A stretch of 64,000 bases of DNA, from assembly GCA_037355855.1 (NCBI GenBank), contig CM074758.1, forward strand, positions 7,103,001 to 7,167,000, read 5' to 3'. The translations under genes were made by a program, and so were the position numbers. The DNA is from Pseudo-nitzschia pungens. Taxonomy: Eukaryota; Bacillariophyta; Bacillariophyceae; Bacillariales; Bacillariaceae. The notes under the pieces are model-generated. The model had not been told where the DNA came from and did not search any database. It saw only the letters and a program-made list of their open reading frames with translations. Of the stretch, positions 1-11,287 are shown piece by piece. Numbering within the stretch: position 1 is the stretch's first letter; the number at the start of each line of letters is the position of its first letter.

Positions 1-191
1 CTTGTTCTTGTCCTTTTCCCTGCTTGATGTTCAAGGTTTGTTTGAAAAATTTGTCGTTCTACCACTTGGGGTCCTGACTCTCTGATGGAGGCGACGTTAA
101 AGTCTGGTTACAGACTGAGTAATTTAGTTTCACCTTTGGTGATTAAAGTTATTTAAATACGTATATTATTATTATTATTACTATTATTATT
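1..191 (+). mobile_element. 3' end of a LINE copy (cut by window edge)
   Basis: The sequence closely matches the 3' UTR of the full-length LINE at about 49,705-49,870. It has the same stem-loop at 101-116, a second short stem-loop at 130-142, and an ATT-rich tail from about 165 to 191. The rest of this copy lies left of the window. The tail abuts minus-strand Copia RNase H codons, so the LINE inserted inside Copia-C. Its upstream target-site duplication cannot be seen. Confidence 0.9.
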
Positions 192-2184
192 GCTGTTTCA
201 ATAAATTCAAGGTGTATCTTTCTGGCTTGAATCCAGGATCGAAACCAGTGGAGCCGGAGGGCATAAAACTTTGATCTTACTGTGTGTGGACCTGGTTCTA
301 ACCTTGCCAGTATGAGTGCGCCTTGGTTATCTTCGTGGACTGTAGCTTTGAATGTAACCTTCTGCGGGTTACTGTACTGGAGACCCTTGAGTACAGACTT
401 AAACACTTTGAGCATTGGTATGGCTGCTCGCAATGCCATCAATAGGACTGTGTACTCTGACTCCATTGTGCTGGTGGCTATTGTTGACTGAAGCTTTGAT
501 ATCCACAGGACCGGACATCCAGCAATCTCTATGATGTACCCAGTCCGGGACTTGACCGATTCAGGATTAGTGCAGTCTTCAGTTCCCCAGCCACTGGCAA
601 ATGCCGCGTCCACATAGATGTCTAAGTCCAGGGAACCTGTTACATTTGGTTTAAGGATCAATCCCTTGTCCATCGTTCCCTTTAGGTATCTCCCGATTTG
701 TATGAGTGCTAGTTTGTGTGACCATTTCGGTGAGTGAACGTAGCGTGCTACTTGCGAAGTAGCCATGGCTATATCACATCGGGAGTGTCCTGCTAGGTAG
801 TTTAACTGTCCAACTATGGAGGCATAGTTGAATTCTCTGTGTGCTTCTTCCCCGTTTTCGTTGATTGGCAAGTAGTGTGTACACGGGGTTCCGAGTGGGG
901 TGATTGATTTATCATTCAGGTGAAGTCCATCCACGATGGTCTTGGCGAGTCCTTTCTGCGTTAGGTGGATGGTGCCATCATCTCTTCGGTCTATAAGTAC
1001 GCCTAGAAATCCTGCAACGTCTTCCTCCTCACAAAAGGGGACCTTTGCATCCTTGATCTTCTGCGTTAGTCTGTCCATTGCCTTGGTATCCTTGTAAAAT
1101 AGCAGTGCGTCGTCTATGTTGATGAGACAAATGACGTCGTCAGAGATAAAGAGACAGGGATCTGCATCAGATTGTTTGAATCCGAACTTCTCTACTAGTT
1201 GATTTCTGGTGTGCAAAAAGAAGTTTCTTGGACTTTGCGCTAGTCCGTATAGACTCTTGTTTACTCACCACACCATGTTTGGGATAGCGAAACCTGCGGG
1301 CATTTCAATGTAAACCAAGCAGTCAATCTGAGCGTGGACAAAAGCAGCAGTGTAGTCAATTTGTTTAGTTTCAAGATCCATAATGATACTCATGATCAGT
1401 AACAATCGAACAGTAATCCACATGACAACTGGTGCAAACGTTTCGAAATAATCGACTCCCTTTTCTTGTTCAAAGCCTCTTGCGCAGTAGCGCGCTTTGA
1501 GCTTCTTAACCGATCCGTCGGGGTACCGTTTGCGTCGAAGTGCCCATACAGTACTCCTGAGATTACCTTTTGATCAGTTGGGCGCTGTACTATATTATCG
1601 AAGACGTTTAAATCGATCAGGGTTTGAATTTCTATCTCCATTGCCTTAACAAATCCAGCTGCCTCTGGACTGGCCATTGCTTCAGGAAGCATAGGGTTGT
1701 CTTCCTTATTTGCCATTGTTGCGAACGCGGCAGGATTCAGGTAGTCAAGGAGGCCATTGCCGTTGCTGTTAAGCTGATGTTCTGCAATAAAGCTGTTAAG
1801 AGTGGTTAGGCTTGTTCCACAGAGCTTCACTGGATGGTGGCCAAGTATTGCTGATTTAGCTTGGAGTAAGGCACGCGAGGAGGCCGGTCAGTCCCACGAA
1901 AGTTAATTTGCCTGGAGCCAGATGGGTTTGGTCGCTGATCCAGCATGAGGCTGATGAGGTCCCGCTGTTGGTCGCGCGGTGTAAAGAGATTGAGCCGTTG
2001 AACGGGCCGACGTGCGCGTGTGGACCTCCGAAGCGGTGTAGGGGAGGAATGACTTGCTGGCTCCGCAATGGAACTGATGGAGGGGAGCTCATTGTTGGGC
2101 ATGGTAGACGCATTGTTGTTGCTAGGTAAGTCGGAGGAAAGAGGGATGAGTTCAGTTCCGGAGGTGGACAACTGGACTCCCTCT
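192..2184 (-). pseudogene. Copia-C pol, 3' part: reverse transcriptase and RNase H (degenerate)
   Basis: The minus-strand reading gives the C-terminal half of a Ty1/copia polyprotein. Positions about 2184-1830 are a Ser/Pro-rich linker. Positions 1830-1396 begin the RT domain, with the acidic residues and the DLNVFD-type start. The frame then slips within about 1396-1560: the expected Arg/Lys-rich RT segment and the ARGFEQ-type motif are found in another frame. An in-frame TGA (1265-1267) precedes the YGL-QSPRNF segment. Positions 1216-192 are open and carry the second RT half, with an I-DD variant (INIDDALLF) of the usual YVDD, then RNase H with a TMESEY-type motif. Several frameshifts and stops make it dead. 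The end is replaced by the LINE tail at 191, so the last RNase H residues and the 3' LTR are absent. Confidence 0.88.
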
Positions 2185-2784
2185 GGAGCGGTCGGAAATA
2201 GAAAAACGTGCGCACCGGCGCGCGACAGGTTAAGTTTTTTCAAAATGATACGTACGAACTTACCGTACATACTACATATATCAACATGTGATCTACGTAT
2301 TAATACATAGAACGAGATAACTCCACGATTCAAATTTAAAAAGGGGGGACCGGGAAACCAAAAATTAGGTTTTTTTACGTAATTAATTAATTACGTACGT
2401 AATAAACTTGCTTACGTACGTAATTAATTGATTAATTACGCAAAATATTATGTACGATTGCAATTAATTATGTACGATTGCAGTTAATTACGTACGATTG
2501 CAGTTAATTATGCACGATTTCACAATTAAGCTCTTAAGTGGCTTATATCATAATTAAATAAGCCAACTAATAACATAATAAAAATGTACTTAAATCTATC
2601 AATGTAGTGCTTAGGCTATTTTTTAAGCCAAGATACTAAAGACGTATAAGGTATACGCGCCATTCAAAGTGCCGCTGATAGCCACTTATACCGGTAACTA
2701 CCACAGATATACGGTACTCAGTACCGTACCGTAGGACTAAGATCTTACCGTACGTTACAGTGGCTGTCAGCGCCACTTCAAAGC
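2185..2784 (+). repeat. D1 left terminal inverted repeat
   Basis: This is the outer arm of D1, AT-rich, with several GTACGATTGCA-TTAATTA units at about 2450-2510. It ends in copies of the AGTGGC-7nt-GCCACT hairpin unit at about 2666-2780. It is interrupted by LTR element A1 at 2785. It differs from the right arm by a roughly 50 bp extra block near 2235-2280. Confidence 0.75.
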
Positions 2785-3112
2785 TGTGACGGGCTGGTAT
2801 AGGCATCCCTACGAGAGGCTCTAAATGATTATTGAATCCCGCATATACTCCAATATGTAGGATATTCATGTACATATACTGAATATCCAACGTACAAGAA
2901 TACACATACAATTCAAACAAAGATTCCCATGACTCACCAATTATTGATATTATGCCCGACGAACAATTATATCATTGTTCGATCGTTCATCCATACTCAA
3001 GAGATCATTCCCATCTCGTAAAGTATTCAACCATTCTCTTGTATAACACAATTTATTAACCTTTCATCTTTAAAATACTCCTATCGTGTATTTTCTACTC
3101 TAGACCGTAACA
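2785..3112 (+). repeat. A1 5' LTR (328 bp)
   Basis: It starts TGTGACGGGC and ends CCGTAACA, giving the usual TG...CA termini. It is the same length as the reassembled 3' LTR. Its 3' end lies within the target duplication of the short LINE derivative S1. Confidence 0.93.
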
Positions 3113-3114
3113 CA

Positions 3115-5123
3115 CAATTTGCGCGAAGCGCATTTTGTCCGACGTTCCGATGTTCCAGTACTAAAAATACGTAGATTTCTACACAACTTTACCATGCGAT
3201 ATCTCGCTCCCTTATACACCCCCAATCACAACCCCAGGACCTACATGTATTAACCAAGACCTGCGCTCTTCGTTTCTGCTATCGGTTCAGTTGCTGGATG
3301 CTTCGTTTGGTTGCTTTGGTTGCCAATTCACCACTCGGCGGCCGATCGAGCAGCAGCAGCAGCAGCAAACCGACACATAATTTTCTACAGCACTTCCAGT
3401 ACAGATTCTACCGTACAGCAAAACCGACAACAACGTTGTATTTCTGCTTCGATCTGTTTCCCAGCTCCATTCCAAGGCCCTTAAGTATATCTTATACTTA
3501 ATGTTCTACACTGTTTCCAAGCTGCTTAAGTGATTCTCACTTAATGTTCTACATTCTTCGAAGTTCCTCGCTGAGTCCTCTTAAGTCTTTTCAAGTCGAA
3601 GTTCACGAACAGCCCCTTCCACTGTAGGAATCTTTTTTTCTAAAAAGAAATTCTGTCATCTGTTTTCAAGTCCATTGCCCTGCTGGACCCTAAGTGTTTT
3701 CACTTATGGTCCTACTGTTTCTTGACCCAAGCCCCAAAGCCGCTAAGTACAGTTTGCTTAAGGCTCCACCACCTACATAACCCTCTCAGGTGTACTGTAT
3801 AAATGTCATCTGTTTCCAAGTCTACTGCCCTGATGGACCCTAAGTGTTTTCGCTTATGGTCCTACTGTTTCCTGACCCAAGCCCTAAAGCCACTAAGTAC
3901 AGTTTGCTTAAGGCTCCCCTACCTACATATACCTCTCAGATGCATTCTTCAACTGTCATCTGTTTTCAAGTCTACTGCCCTGATGGACCATAAGTGTTTT
4001 CGCTTATGGTCCTACTGTTTCCTTACCCAAGCCCCAAAGCCGCTAAGTACAGCTTGCTTAAGGCTCTCCTACCTACATATACCTCTCAGATGCACACTTC
4101 AACTGTCATCTGTTTTCAAGTCTACTGCCCTGCTGGACCATAAGTGTTCTCACTTAAGGTCCTACTATTTCCTGACCCAAGCCCCAAAGCCGCTAAGTAC
4201 AGCTTGCTTAAGGCTCTCCTACCTACATAACCCTCTCAGATGCACACTTCAACTGTCATCTGTTTTCAAGTCTACTGCCCTGATAGTCCATAATTGTTTT
4301 TGATTATGGACCTACTGTTTTTATGACCCAAGCCCCAAAGCTGCTAAGTACATGTTACTTAACGCACCACCACCTACATATACCCCTCCAGTTCACAGTA
4401 CAGCAGAGACCTGTTTTCAAGCCTACAGCCCTGATGGTCCATAAGTGTTTTCACTTAAAGGCCCTGTTTCCAAGCTACTACAGGAGAGCAAGTTCAAGTT
4501 CGAACAGAAGGCCAGCTGTTACGAATTTGAATTTGGTAGTAGGCTCCACCGCCTCTACGTGTCTCCTACTACGAAGTTCGAACAGAAGGACAGCTGTTAC
4601 GAATTTGGTAGTAGGCTCCGTACTATATGTACCATACAGTGGTAAGGAATGTGTTTGGGGCACTCGCATTACTGATGCTGCAATACAGCATGCAGAGACC
4701 AGTTTTGCTTGCGTCAGCTGACCACTTGCATTACAGATACTATGTATCTAGGCAAGGGTTTTGCTTGTGTCAGCTGACCACTCCAAGCATCACTGATGCT
4801 GTACAGTGGCATTCAAGGGACAGTTTTGCTTGTGTCTTTCCCTTTCACGTTCTTGTTACCCCGTCTCCTGTACGCTTTGCAACAGCAGTGTCTGTTGTGC
4901 TCTGGACTGGTTCGTTTTTTTCCTGTTTCTTACCAAGGTTCGTTTGCAAAATAGCCGTCCTTACAACCTGGGGCCTATTCCCCATGGTTGAGGCGGCGCG
5001 TCGTTCTACAACTTGGGGCCTAACCTCTCTTCGATTGAGGCGACGATAAAGTCTGGTTACAGACTGACTAGCTTTTAACCACCTTCGGTGGATTTTCCTA
5101 CTTAAATAAGTATATTATTATTA
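3115..5123 (+). mobile_element. S1: short non-autonomous LINE derivative
   Basis: It is flanked by a 20-22 bp duplication (3093-3114 and 5124-5145) that spans the A1 LTR/primer-site junction. The head (3115-3240) resembles the head of the full-length LINE at 38,102. The tail (about 4985-5123) resembles the LINE 3' UTR, including two stem-loops (5050-5065 and 5079-5091) and an ATT-repeat end. The middle has no credible coding sequence; it holds a tandem array of about 145-150 bp units. It is interpreted as a SINE-like or internally deleted relative that moves using LINE proteins. Confidence 0.87.
3655..4480 (+). repeat. Tandem repeats of about 145-150 bp in S1
   Basis: At least five units each begin near TTTTCAAGTC(T/C)A(C/T)TGCCCTG. 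Each continues through a TAAGTG-TTTTC-CTTA stem-like motif, CCTACTGTTT and GCTAAGTACA. A single open frame runs through several units only because the unit length is close to a multiple of three. Similar shorter motifs occur in the 5' UTR of the full-length LINE near 38,800-39,300. Confidence 0.8.
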
Positions 5124-5143
5124 TTCTACTCTAGACCGTAACA

Positions 5144-5155
5144 CAGTAATTACTG
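5144..5155 (+). promoter_or_regulatory. Palindrome at the primer-binding position of A1
   Basis: CAGTAATTACTG is a perfect 12 bp palindrome. It directly follows the last LTR base in the restored element (TAACA, then C at 5144). It does not begin TGG, as a site complementary to a tRNA 3' CCA end would. The same 12 bases occupy the same place in A2, A3 and A4. Confidence 0.7.
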
Positions 5156-5426
5156 TTTGTGCTTTAAAGTAGAAACAGGAACTCAGTACTGAACCCAAAA
5201 CATCCTTTATCCTAAACAACAGGGATACAACGATACCCTGACAAGCAAAAAGGAATAACCGATCGGACGAAATCTACGAACGATCGAAGCAAGAACCTAA
5301 GAAACAAGAACCGATCGAACGGAACGATCGATATCTACGAAACGATCTCTACGAACCAACCGATACGAATCGATCGCACAACGAATCGATCGAACGCTAC
5401 GAATCAATCGAACGCTACGAATCAAT

Positions 5427-6545
5427 ATGGCAGGACTTTACAGAGATCCTCCAATCCCTTACAAGAGAGCCTTTGACAGCGGGAATCCCAAGCTTGTTAC
5501 ACTAACAGTTTACAACGCCGAAGACCAAGAAGACAGCGTCAAGGTCCCTCTATTCACGAACGTTGATTTAGAAGAACTCCTACATACAGAAGAAGCCTTC
5601 CAAAACGCAGCTGAAGACCTTGATCTATCAGTGACCAAATACATCAAATACTTTGGTCGATGCCTTTGTGTCAATGCCCAAACGAAGTGGAGAGCCTTAA
5701 CAAGAAGCCAACGTGATTATCCAACTACAAGGAATGGATACAAGCAAGCACTTTCAGCCTTTATCAAACAATACTGCAGCGCCGACGATGCAAAAGATAT
5801 AATGCATACATACCTTCGAACGCTGAAGAAATCCAGTAACGTATCATGCAAAGACCATGCAGACCGAATGAAACAACTCTTCAAATACACTAAAAAACTA
5901 CAAGGCTTTGCTGCTGATCTAAACCAACTACAACAGATGACAATCTTGCTCCATAGCTTCCCAAATGAATGGATTGAAGACTACTGCAGAATCCATAGTG
6001 GAATCAGACATCACACCACTGTACAATTTATAGTCGATCATATGAGCTCCCTGGACAGACTCAGCAAGCAAAGCGACAATCCATACGACTCTGATATACA
6101 CAGCGTCAGCAACAGCTCTGATTCGGACGCTGAAAACAACAACAGCTCCAATTCCGACAGCGACACTGACGCTGAATCTGCAGAAGAAGACAACTTCAAT
6201 ACCAGCAAGCGCAAGCACAACAACCCTTGCAGAATTGCAGGACACGACCATGATTGGTCTGAATGCCCACGAAATAAATATTCCAAAAGAAATAAGAGCA
6301 ATAGCAGCAACAACAGTACTGCTTCGACTCCTAGCAACGAAACTGGAAGCACTGCTTCCAATGAATCCTTCCAAGCCCACATGAAACGCGCCATGGAAAC
6401 GTATTGCGCTCAACATGATGGAACACTTGAAAGAACCATCGAAGGCACCATTATATTCAAACCCAAACGCCCTCGCTTTGGCAAACCAACTATTACCTGG
6501 CCGTTAACAAAACGCCCGATAATCGACAACCAAACAACAACATAA
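5427..6545 (+). CDS. Gag-like protein of A1
   Basis: The 372-residue reading frame encodes a retrotransposon capsid/nucleocapsid protein, expected to form the particle that packages element RNA. It begins MAGLYRDPPI, the hallmark shared with the Gags of A2, A3 and A4. An acidic Ser/Asn/Asp-rich stretch lies at about residues 220-262. It is followed by the group's variant zinc motif CRIAGHDHDWSEC (C-x4-H-x-H-x4-C) and a Lys/Ser/Asn-rich segment. The ATG at 5427 is chosen because it aligns with the start in A2 and A4. The frame is intact, unlike the pol remnant downstream. An intact Gag in an element without pol suggests selection or recent descent from a gag-only master. Confidence 0.85.
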   Translation: MAGLYRDPPIPYKRAFDSGNPKLVTLTVYNAEDQEDSVKVPLFTNVDLEELLHTEEAFQNAAEDLDLSVTKYIKYFGRCLCVNAQTKWRALTRSQRDYPTTRNGYKQALSAFIKQYCSADDAKDIMHTYLRTLKKSSNVSCKDHADRMKQLFKYTKKLQGFAADLNQLQQMTILLHSFPNEWIEDYCRIHSGIRHHTTVQFIVDHMSSLDRLSKQSDNPYDSDIHSVSNSSDSDAENNNSSNSDSDTDAESAEEDNFNTSKRKHNNPCRIAGHDHDWSECPRNKYSKRNKSNSSNNSTASTPSNETGSTASNESFQAHMKRAMETYCAQHDGTLERTIEGTIIFKPKRPRFGKPTITWPLTKRPIIDNQTTT

Positions 6546-7732
6546 GGATCACGAATCCAGCACCATGCCTTCAGCTCCACTGGACCTGAATGCCAGTCCA
6601 GCACTGCTGCCTGGGAAGACGCATGGAGGAGAACTCCCAGAAGGGGAAGGAACCTACAGAGATGAGCCCTGTTGCAACAAATAAAATGTTCGAACTAAAT
6701 CAAAGCGCTCAGTCCGATCCAAAGTGACGGCAACAACAATCAACCGATAAAATAAAGATTCAATTATGGCAAACAAAAGAATCAAATAGCAATAAAAGAT
6801 CTGGACGCAGATCGGTTCGGACGCGAACTAATTGCAAGGGTACAGACGCTTATGCCAAATGAATCAGTCAATCGAATCGAATCATATATCGATCTCGATA
6901 AGGGTAAATGAATCAATCAATCGAATCGAATCATATATCGATCTCGATAAGGGTACAGACGCGAACAAAACAAAATAAAGGGTACAGCAGCAATAACACG
7001 GCCAACCTTGTTCCGGATAAACAAATAGTCCACAGGGAGCTCCAAAATAACAGAGCAATCCCACAAAATCCGAATTCGATACCCACAGAGGTGCTCTGGA
7101 GTTACAACAATTTGAGCTCTCCTCAACTGCGGCAAATATACCCAAACAAAGACCGGCAAAGTATCCGGCAACTCACAATTGACTTTGAACGCAATTCAAT
7201 ACAACACTAACAATGCGTCCCCTCTCTGCTTTTACATATAATTGCAGACAAACCGCAAGAAAACAACATTCAACGCAGCTCGGCTTTTCACCTACCTTAA
7301 CTCCTATTCCAACAGGAGGTGTTTTTATGCCTACCAAGAGCAATACAGAGCAATCGATTTCAAATCACTCGAACTCAAAATCAGCTCCACTACCCCGAGA
7401 GGTATATCACAGTTGGGGGAGGAAAAGAATTTTCTTCGACTCTTTCTTCTCTTCTTTACAATACGTCGTTATGAAACTCCAACCATTTCAAAGAACAAGA
7501 AACAAATCAGAGAACAAGAAACAAAAAATCTTCGATTTTCAGTATCACGAAGAACCTTCTTCAATCCCACTTCGATCTACAATCACCATATATCTTTCAA
7601 AATATTTCAAATGGCATATATCATCTTCAACCGGTTCTCCGAACAAGCACCTCTCTTTCCATCGATACTACTCAACTCCGAACCTTATTGTATTGAACCA
7701 CATGCAAAATTCACCTAATCATTGGGGAACTA
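6546..7732 (+). other. Non-coding 3' region of A1 with a pol remnant
   Basis: A 39-codon frame at 6565-6684 (starting MPSAPLDLNAS, containing THGGELP) matches the N-terminal end of A3 and A4 Pol and then stops. It lies in a different frame from gag. The rest has no credible coding potential. Near 6861-6957 a roughly 50 bp segment is duplicated in tandem. The segment before the 3' LTR ends TTGGGGAACTA, a short purine-rich candidate for plus-strand priming that also occurs in A2. Confidence 0.7.
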
Positions 7733-7808
7733 TGTGATGGGCTGGTATAGGCATCCCTACGAGAGGCTCTAAATGATTATTGAATCCCGCATATACTCCA
7801 ATATGTAG
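7733..7808 (+). repeat. A1 3' LTR, first part
   Basis: It starts TGTGATGGGC and ends with the first copy of TGTAG, the target duplication of B1. It continues at 13659. Confidence 0.9.
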
Positions 7809-7993
7809 TGCCATACCCCGGGTCTACTAGTGATTAGAATAGTAGTGATATGCAAATTGTGAGCTCTATCAATTAGTCTATTGCTATTGCTTTCGATTGG
7901 CATTTGGAATCGGCGATTCCAACGCCTCGCTAATTTATCCTCAACCTTAATCCAGTCCCGAGTAGACTCGTGACTGTATTCCGGTGCACGGCA
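7809..7993 (-). repeat. B1 3' LTR (185 bp)
   Basis: On the plus strand it starts TGCCATACCC and ends GTGCACGGCA. The short inverted ends (TGCC...GGCA) are shared with B2 and B3. Confidence 0.93.
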
Positions 7994-8017
7994 TGCTCCT
8001 CCATGGTACTGTAACAA

Positions 8018-11000
8018 TTACTTCTCTGGTTCAGGGCTATCCCTGCGATAATAGGGATGGACTCTCCTGATGTTAACCCGGTCAGTTACAAAAGGAGCAG
8101 TTTCAATAGTTACAGTTCCATTATCATGGGCCTTGAGCACCTTGTAAGGTCCTTGCCGTGGGAAGGATAGTTTTGGAATAATGCCCTTCCTTTCCAGGGT
8201 GACATAGTCTCCTTCTTTATAGACGTGGGGGATCCTCTTCTGGTTTTCCCTGATGTTGCTCTTGTGGATGCTTTTCTGCTTCCTTGCTTGGATTGCTTCC
8301 CAATCCACTGGGAAGTTCACCGGCATGAACATGTCTCGACCAAACACCAGTTGCGCTGGGGAGTACCCCAGGGTGGTATGGATGGCGCTTCTGATAGCAT
8401 ATGCTGCCTTGGTGGTGAATTCCTCAAAAGGGTCCTCCTCGTGGAGGTCCCTGTTTTCCAGGTTGAAGGACAACAGACAGTCCTTTAATACCTGATGGAT
8501 CCTTTCCAACACCGAGTTGGATTGTGGGTTCCAAGCCCCACTGGGCTTTCTTTTCATCCCCATGTTCTCGCAGAGCTCTTGGAACTCTGCTTTGAACTCA
8601 CTCCCGCCATCAAAGCCAATTTCCTTTGGGCGCGGATATCTTGCCAGCCAGGTACTGTCCAACAATCGTTGAGTTTCTGCTGCATTTGGGGAGTCCTTCA
8701 GGTGAGCCAGTTCAAACCATCCGGTCACTGGGTCCACCATGGTGAGGACATGGATTTGGTAGTCTTTACCATTTTTGTTGTGGACAGTTGCAGGTCCCCA
8801 GAGGTCCACATTGACCCTCTGCCATTTGGTGACCTCAGCTGCTTTTTCCGGTAGTAGTCCATACTTCTTCCGGCCACTCTTCTTAAACATCTGACACGTG
8901 TGGCAGTGTTTGCAGAGGTCCTGAACGTCCTTCCGTAGGCCTTTCCAGGTGAACACTGAGCGTATGCTCTGTTCCATTCTCTTTTCTCCGGGATGGACCA
9001 ACATGCTGTGGTACCATTCCATAACTCTATCCTTGAGTTTGTCCGGGATCAGAATCTTCCCTTCCTTGTGGATTAGACTGTAACCTTCCACATTTTTGGC
9101 GGTTAGGCGGTTGTCTTTTTCCAGAGCATTCACGATTCCTGTGTCCTGTTGCTGGTAGAACTGAATCATGTCCGGGGCAAGTGGGAATGCATTATTGCCC
9201 TGGAATTCTTCCGGCGCTTCTCCAAGTGGGAATAGGAGTTGCCGGAGGTGCTCTTCCTCGTCCGCGTAGGTGAGGGGCTTATTTGGTGGTAGCCATTCCA
9301 CTGTGTCCGCTGGGTCATCTGTGATGTCCAGGCGAGACAGCGCGTCTGCTGCATCGTTGTCTTTGCCAGCAACGTGCTTGACTACGGGGTGGAACTCCTC
9401 CATGAGGAGTCTCCATCGGACCATCCTTTGGGTGGGCATCTGCTGATAGAGCAGGTTAAGGTGGTCTGTGTGAATAATTACATCTTGTCCTCGTAGGATT
9501 CCCTCAAACGCTTTTAAGCCCTCCACTATACCAAGGAGTTCTTTTTCCCCGACAGTGTAGTTGAGCTGCGCTGAGTTCAGTTTCCTTGTGTAGAAACCAA
9601 GGGGTTTGCCATCTTGGCATACGGTTGCTCCCAGTTGCCTGTCACTGGCGTCTGAGTAGAGGTGAAATGGTTTCGTAAAATCCGGGAATGCGAGTTTCGC
9701 TTCATCTGCGAGCATCCTCTTCGCCTCCATGAAAGCTTTCTGCTCTGCTGGGCCCCAGTACCAGTTCAGTTTTCCCTTTTTCCCTGCAAGCTTGTTGAGG
9801 GGGGCCAGGATGTGGGAGCGGCGCTTCCACATGTCCCTGTAAAAGTTGACCATCCCAAGGAACATCTTGAGTTGCTTGGTGTTCTTGGGGGGTTCCAGGC
9901 GCTTCATCGCCTCCAGTTTCTTTGGCTGGGGTTGAATGCCCTCTGTTGTTAGTAGAAAACCCAAATACTCCACTTCTTTTTGCATGAAGAAGGATTTTCT
10001 GAGGTTGGCTCGGAAGCCGGCATCATCCAGTCTCTGTAGGACTGTATCGATTTTGTTGAGGTGATCCTGTTCGGATTCTCCCTCTCGTTGAATGATCAGG
10101 ATATCATCAATATAGACAAGGACGTAGTCCAGGTCCCCTAGTAGGTTCATCATGACTGATTGGAAGATATCCGGAGCACACGCAATCCCCATTGCTAGTC
10201 TCTTGTAGGCATACTTTCCCCACGGCAGGATGGTGGAGCAGATTTTCTGGCTCTCTTTGCAGATGGGGATGGTATAGTATCCTTGGGACAAGTCCAGCGC
10301 CGTAGCTGATTGGAACTTCTGTAATCGTTGGATTGTTTCCCCTATTCGTGGTAGTGGGAATGGTTTCCTCTGGATGGCGGCGTTCATTTTCCGGAAGTCT
10401 GTGAGGACTCGGATATCGCCTGTCTTCTTTGGTTGGCAGAAGGTAGGGGATGCCCACGGTGAGTCATCATCGTGGGGGAGTTTCTCCAGGACTCCAATCT
10501 CACAGAGCCTGGTGATCTCCTTTCGAAGTGCTTGTTCAAAGGCATGGGGCACAGAGTAGTACCTCTGCCGGACCGGTTTGACTCCTGGTTGGAGCTCAAT
10601 GGACACCGGTTCTATATTTTTGAGTAGACCCAACCCTCCTCCAAAGAGTGTTGGGAATTTCTTCAGTGTTTTCTTCAAGGCTTCCTTGGACGCGTCCGTA
10701 ATCTCCAGGTCATTGACCATGGCGTCTATATCGACTTTGGAGTAGTCTGCGTCCAAGATTTTGGCTTGCCTCTCTTCCTCCTGTTGGAGGATTGGACTTT
10801 GGGTGTTGGCAAAGAATACTGCCTCACACTTGTCCGGGTCAGTAAGTTCCCCCATTCCCTTCATGGGGATGGAGTCACCCTGCCATTCGATGGTTCGGGA
10901 GCTGTATTTTATATCCAGTCCCAGTTGTGCCATCATGTCGGCTCCTATGATCATGTCGTAGGGCACCTCCTCATGGTGATGATATTCATCCACTTGGAAG

Positions 11001-11287
11001 GTCCATTTGATGGTCTTGGAGTTTGAAAATTCTATCAACCTCAGTCCCACTGAAGCCGCAGACTTGGTTCGGAACTTGCCCCCATAGGTATTATAGGTGA
11101 CAGATCTGTGGTCTCGGTTCGTTAGTTGACTTCGGTCGACAAATTGCCTTAGAATTATGGACTTGGAGCAACCTGAGTCCAGTAGGCCCCGGAGCATCCT
11201 CCCCCTTCCTTTATGGTCCAATACCTCCACACAGACGTCTGCAAATCGATTGATTATGCGTGGTCCGGTGTGGATGGTATTGGCCAT
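8018..11287 (-). CDS. pol: Pol polyprotein of B1 (protease-RT-RNase H-integrase)
   Basis: The 1089-residue polyprotein has the Ty3/gypsy domain order. Aspartic protease has LLDSGCS with the catalytic Asp near residue 37. Reverse transcriptase has VYIDDIL at about residues 391-397. RNase H has LYSDASD at about 543-549. Integrase has an H-x4-H/C-x2-C zinc region (WYHSMLVHPG and CKHCHTC), then VDLWGP, FDGGSEF and the catalytic Glu in NSVLERIH. A GPY/F-like module (RQGPYKV) lies near the C-terminus. No internal stop is seen. The first codon used here is the ATG directly after the gag UGA. Pol could be made by readthrough of that UGA or by reinitiation. B2 Pol is nearly identical. Confidence 0.95.
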   Translation of the reverse strand: MANTIHTGPRIINRFADVCVEVLDHKGRGRMLRGLLDSGCSKSIILRQFVDRSQLTNRDHRSVTYNTYGGKFRTKSAASVGLRLIEFSNSKTIKWTFQVDEYHHHEEVPYDMIIGADMMAQLGLDIKYSSRTIEWQGDSIPMKGMGELTDPDKCEAVFFANTQSPILQQEEERQAKILDADYSKVDIDAMVNDLEITDASKEALKKTLKKFPTLFGGGLGLLKNIEPVSIELQPGVKPVRQRYYSVPHAFEQALRKEITRLCEIGVLEKLPHDDDSPWASPTFCQPKKTGDIRVLTDFRKMNAAIQRKPFPLPRIGETIQRLQKFQSATALDLSQGYYTIPICKESQKICSTILPWGKYAYKRLAMGIACAPDIFQSVMMNLLGDLDYVLVYIDDILIIQREGESEQDHLNKIDTVLQRLDDAGFRANLRKSFFMQKEVEYLGFLLTTEGIQPQPKKLEAMKRLEPPKNTKQLKMFLGMVNFYRDMWKRRSHILAPLNKLAGKKGKLNWYWGPAEQKAFMEAKRMLADEAKLAFPDFTKPFHLYSDASDRQLGATVCQDGKPLGFYTRKLNSAQLNYTVGEKELLGIVEGLKAFEGILRGQDVIIHTDHLNLLYQQMPTQRMVRWRLLMEEFHPVVKHVAGKDNDAADALSRLDITDDPADTVEWLPPNKPLTYADEEEHLRQLLFPLGEAPEEFQGNNAFPLAPDMIQFYQQQDTGIVNALEKDNRLTAKNVEGYSLIHKEGKILIPDKLKDRVMEWYHSMLVHPGEKRMEQSIRSVFTWKGLRKDVQDLCKHCHTCQMFKKSGRKKYGLLPEKAAEVTKWQRVNVDLWGPATVHNKNGKDYQIHVLTMVDPVTGWFELAHLKDSPNAAETQRLLDSTWLARYPRPKEIGFDGGSEFKAEFQELCENMGMKRKPSGAWNPQSNSVLERIHQVLKDCLLSFNLENRDLHEEDPFEEFTTKAAYAIRSAIHTTLGYSPAQLVFGRDMFMPVNFPVDWEAIQARKQKSIHKSNIRENQKRIPHVYKEGDYVTLERKGIIPKLSFPRQGPYKVLKAHDNGTVTIETAPFVTDRVNIRRVHPYYRRDSPEPEK

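Noticed and set aside
3803..4303. 166-codon open frame in S1
   Set aside because: It runs through tandem repeats and follows their period; the minus-strand copy S2 does not keep it.
7213..7737. 174-codon frame in the A1 3' region
   Set aside because: The homologous A2 region does not preserve a matching frame, and the frame runs into the LTR.
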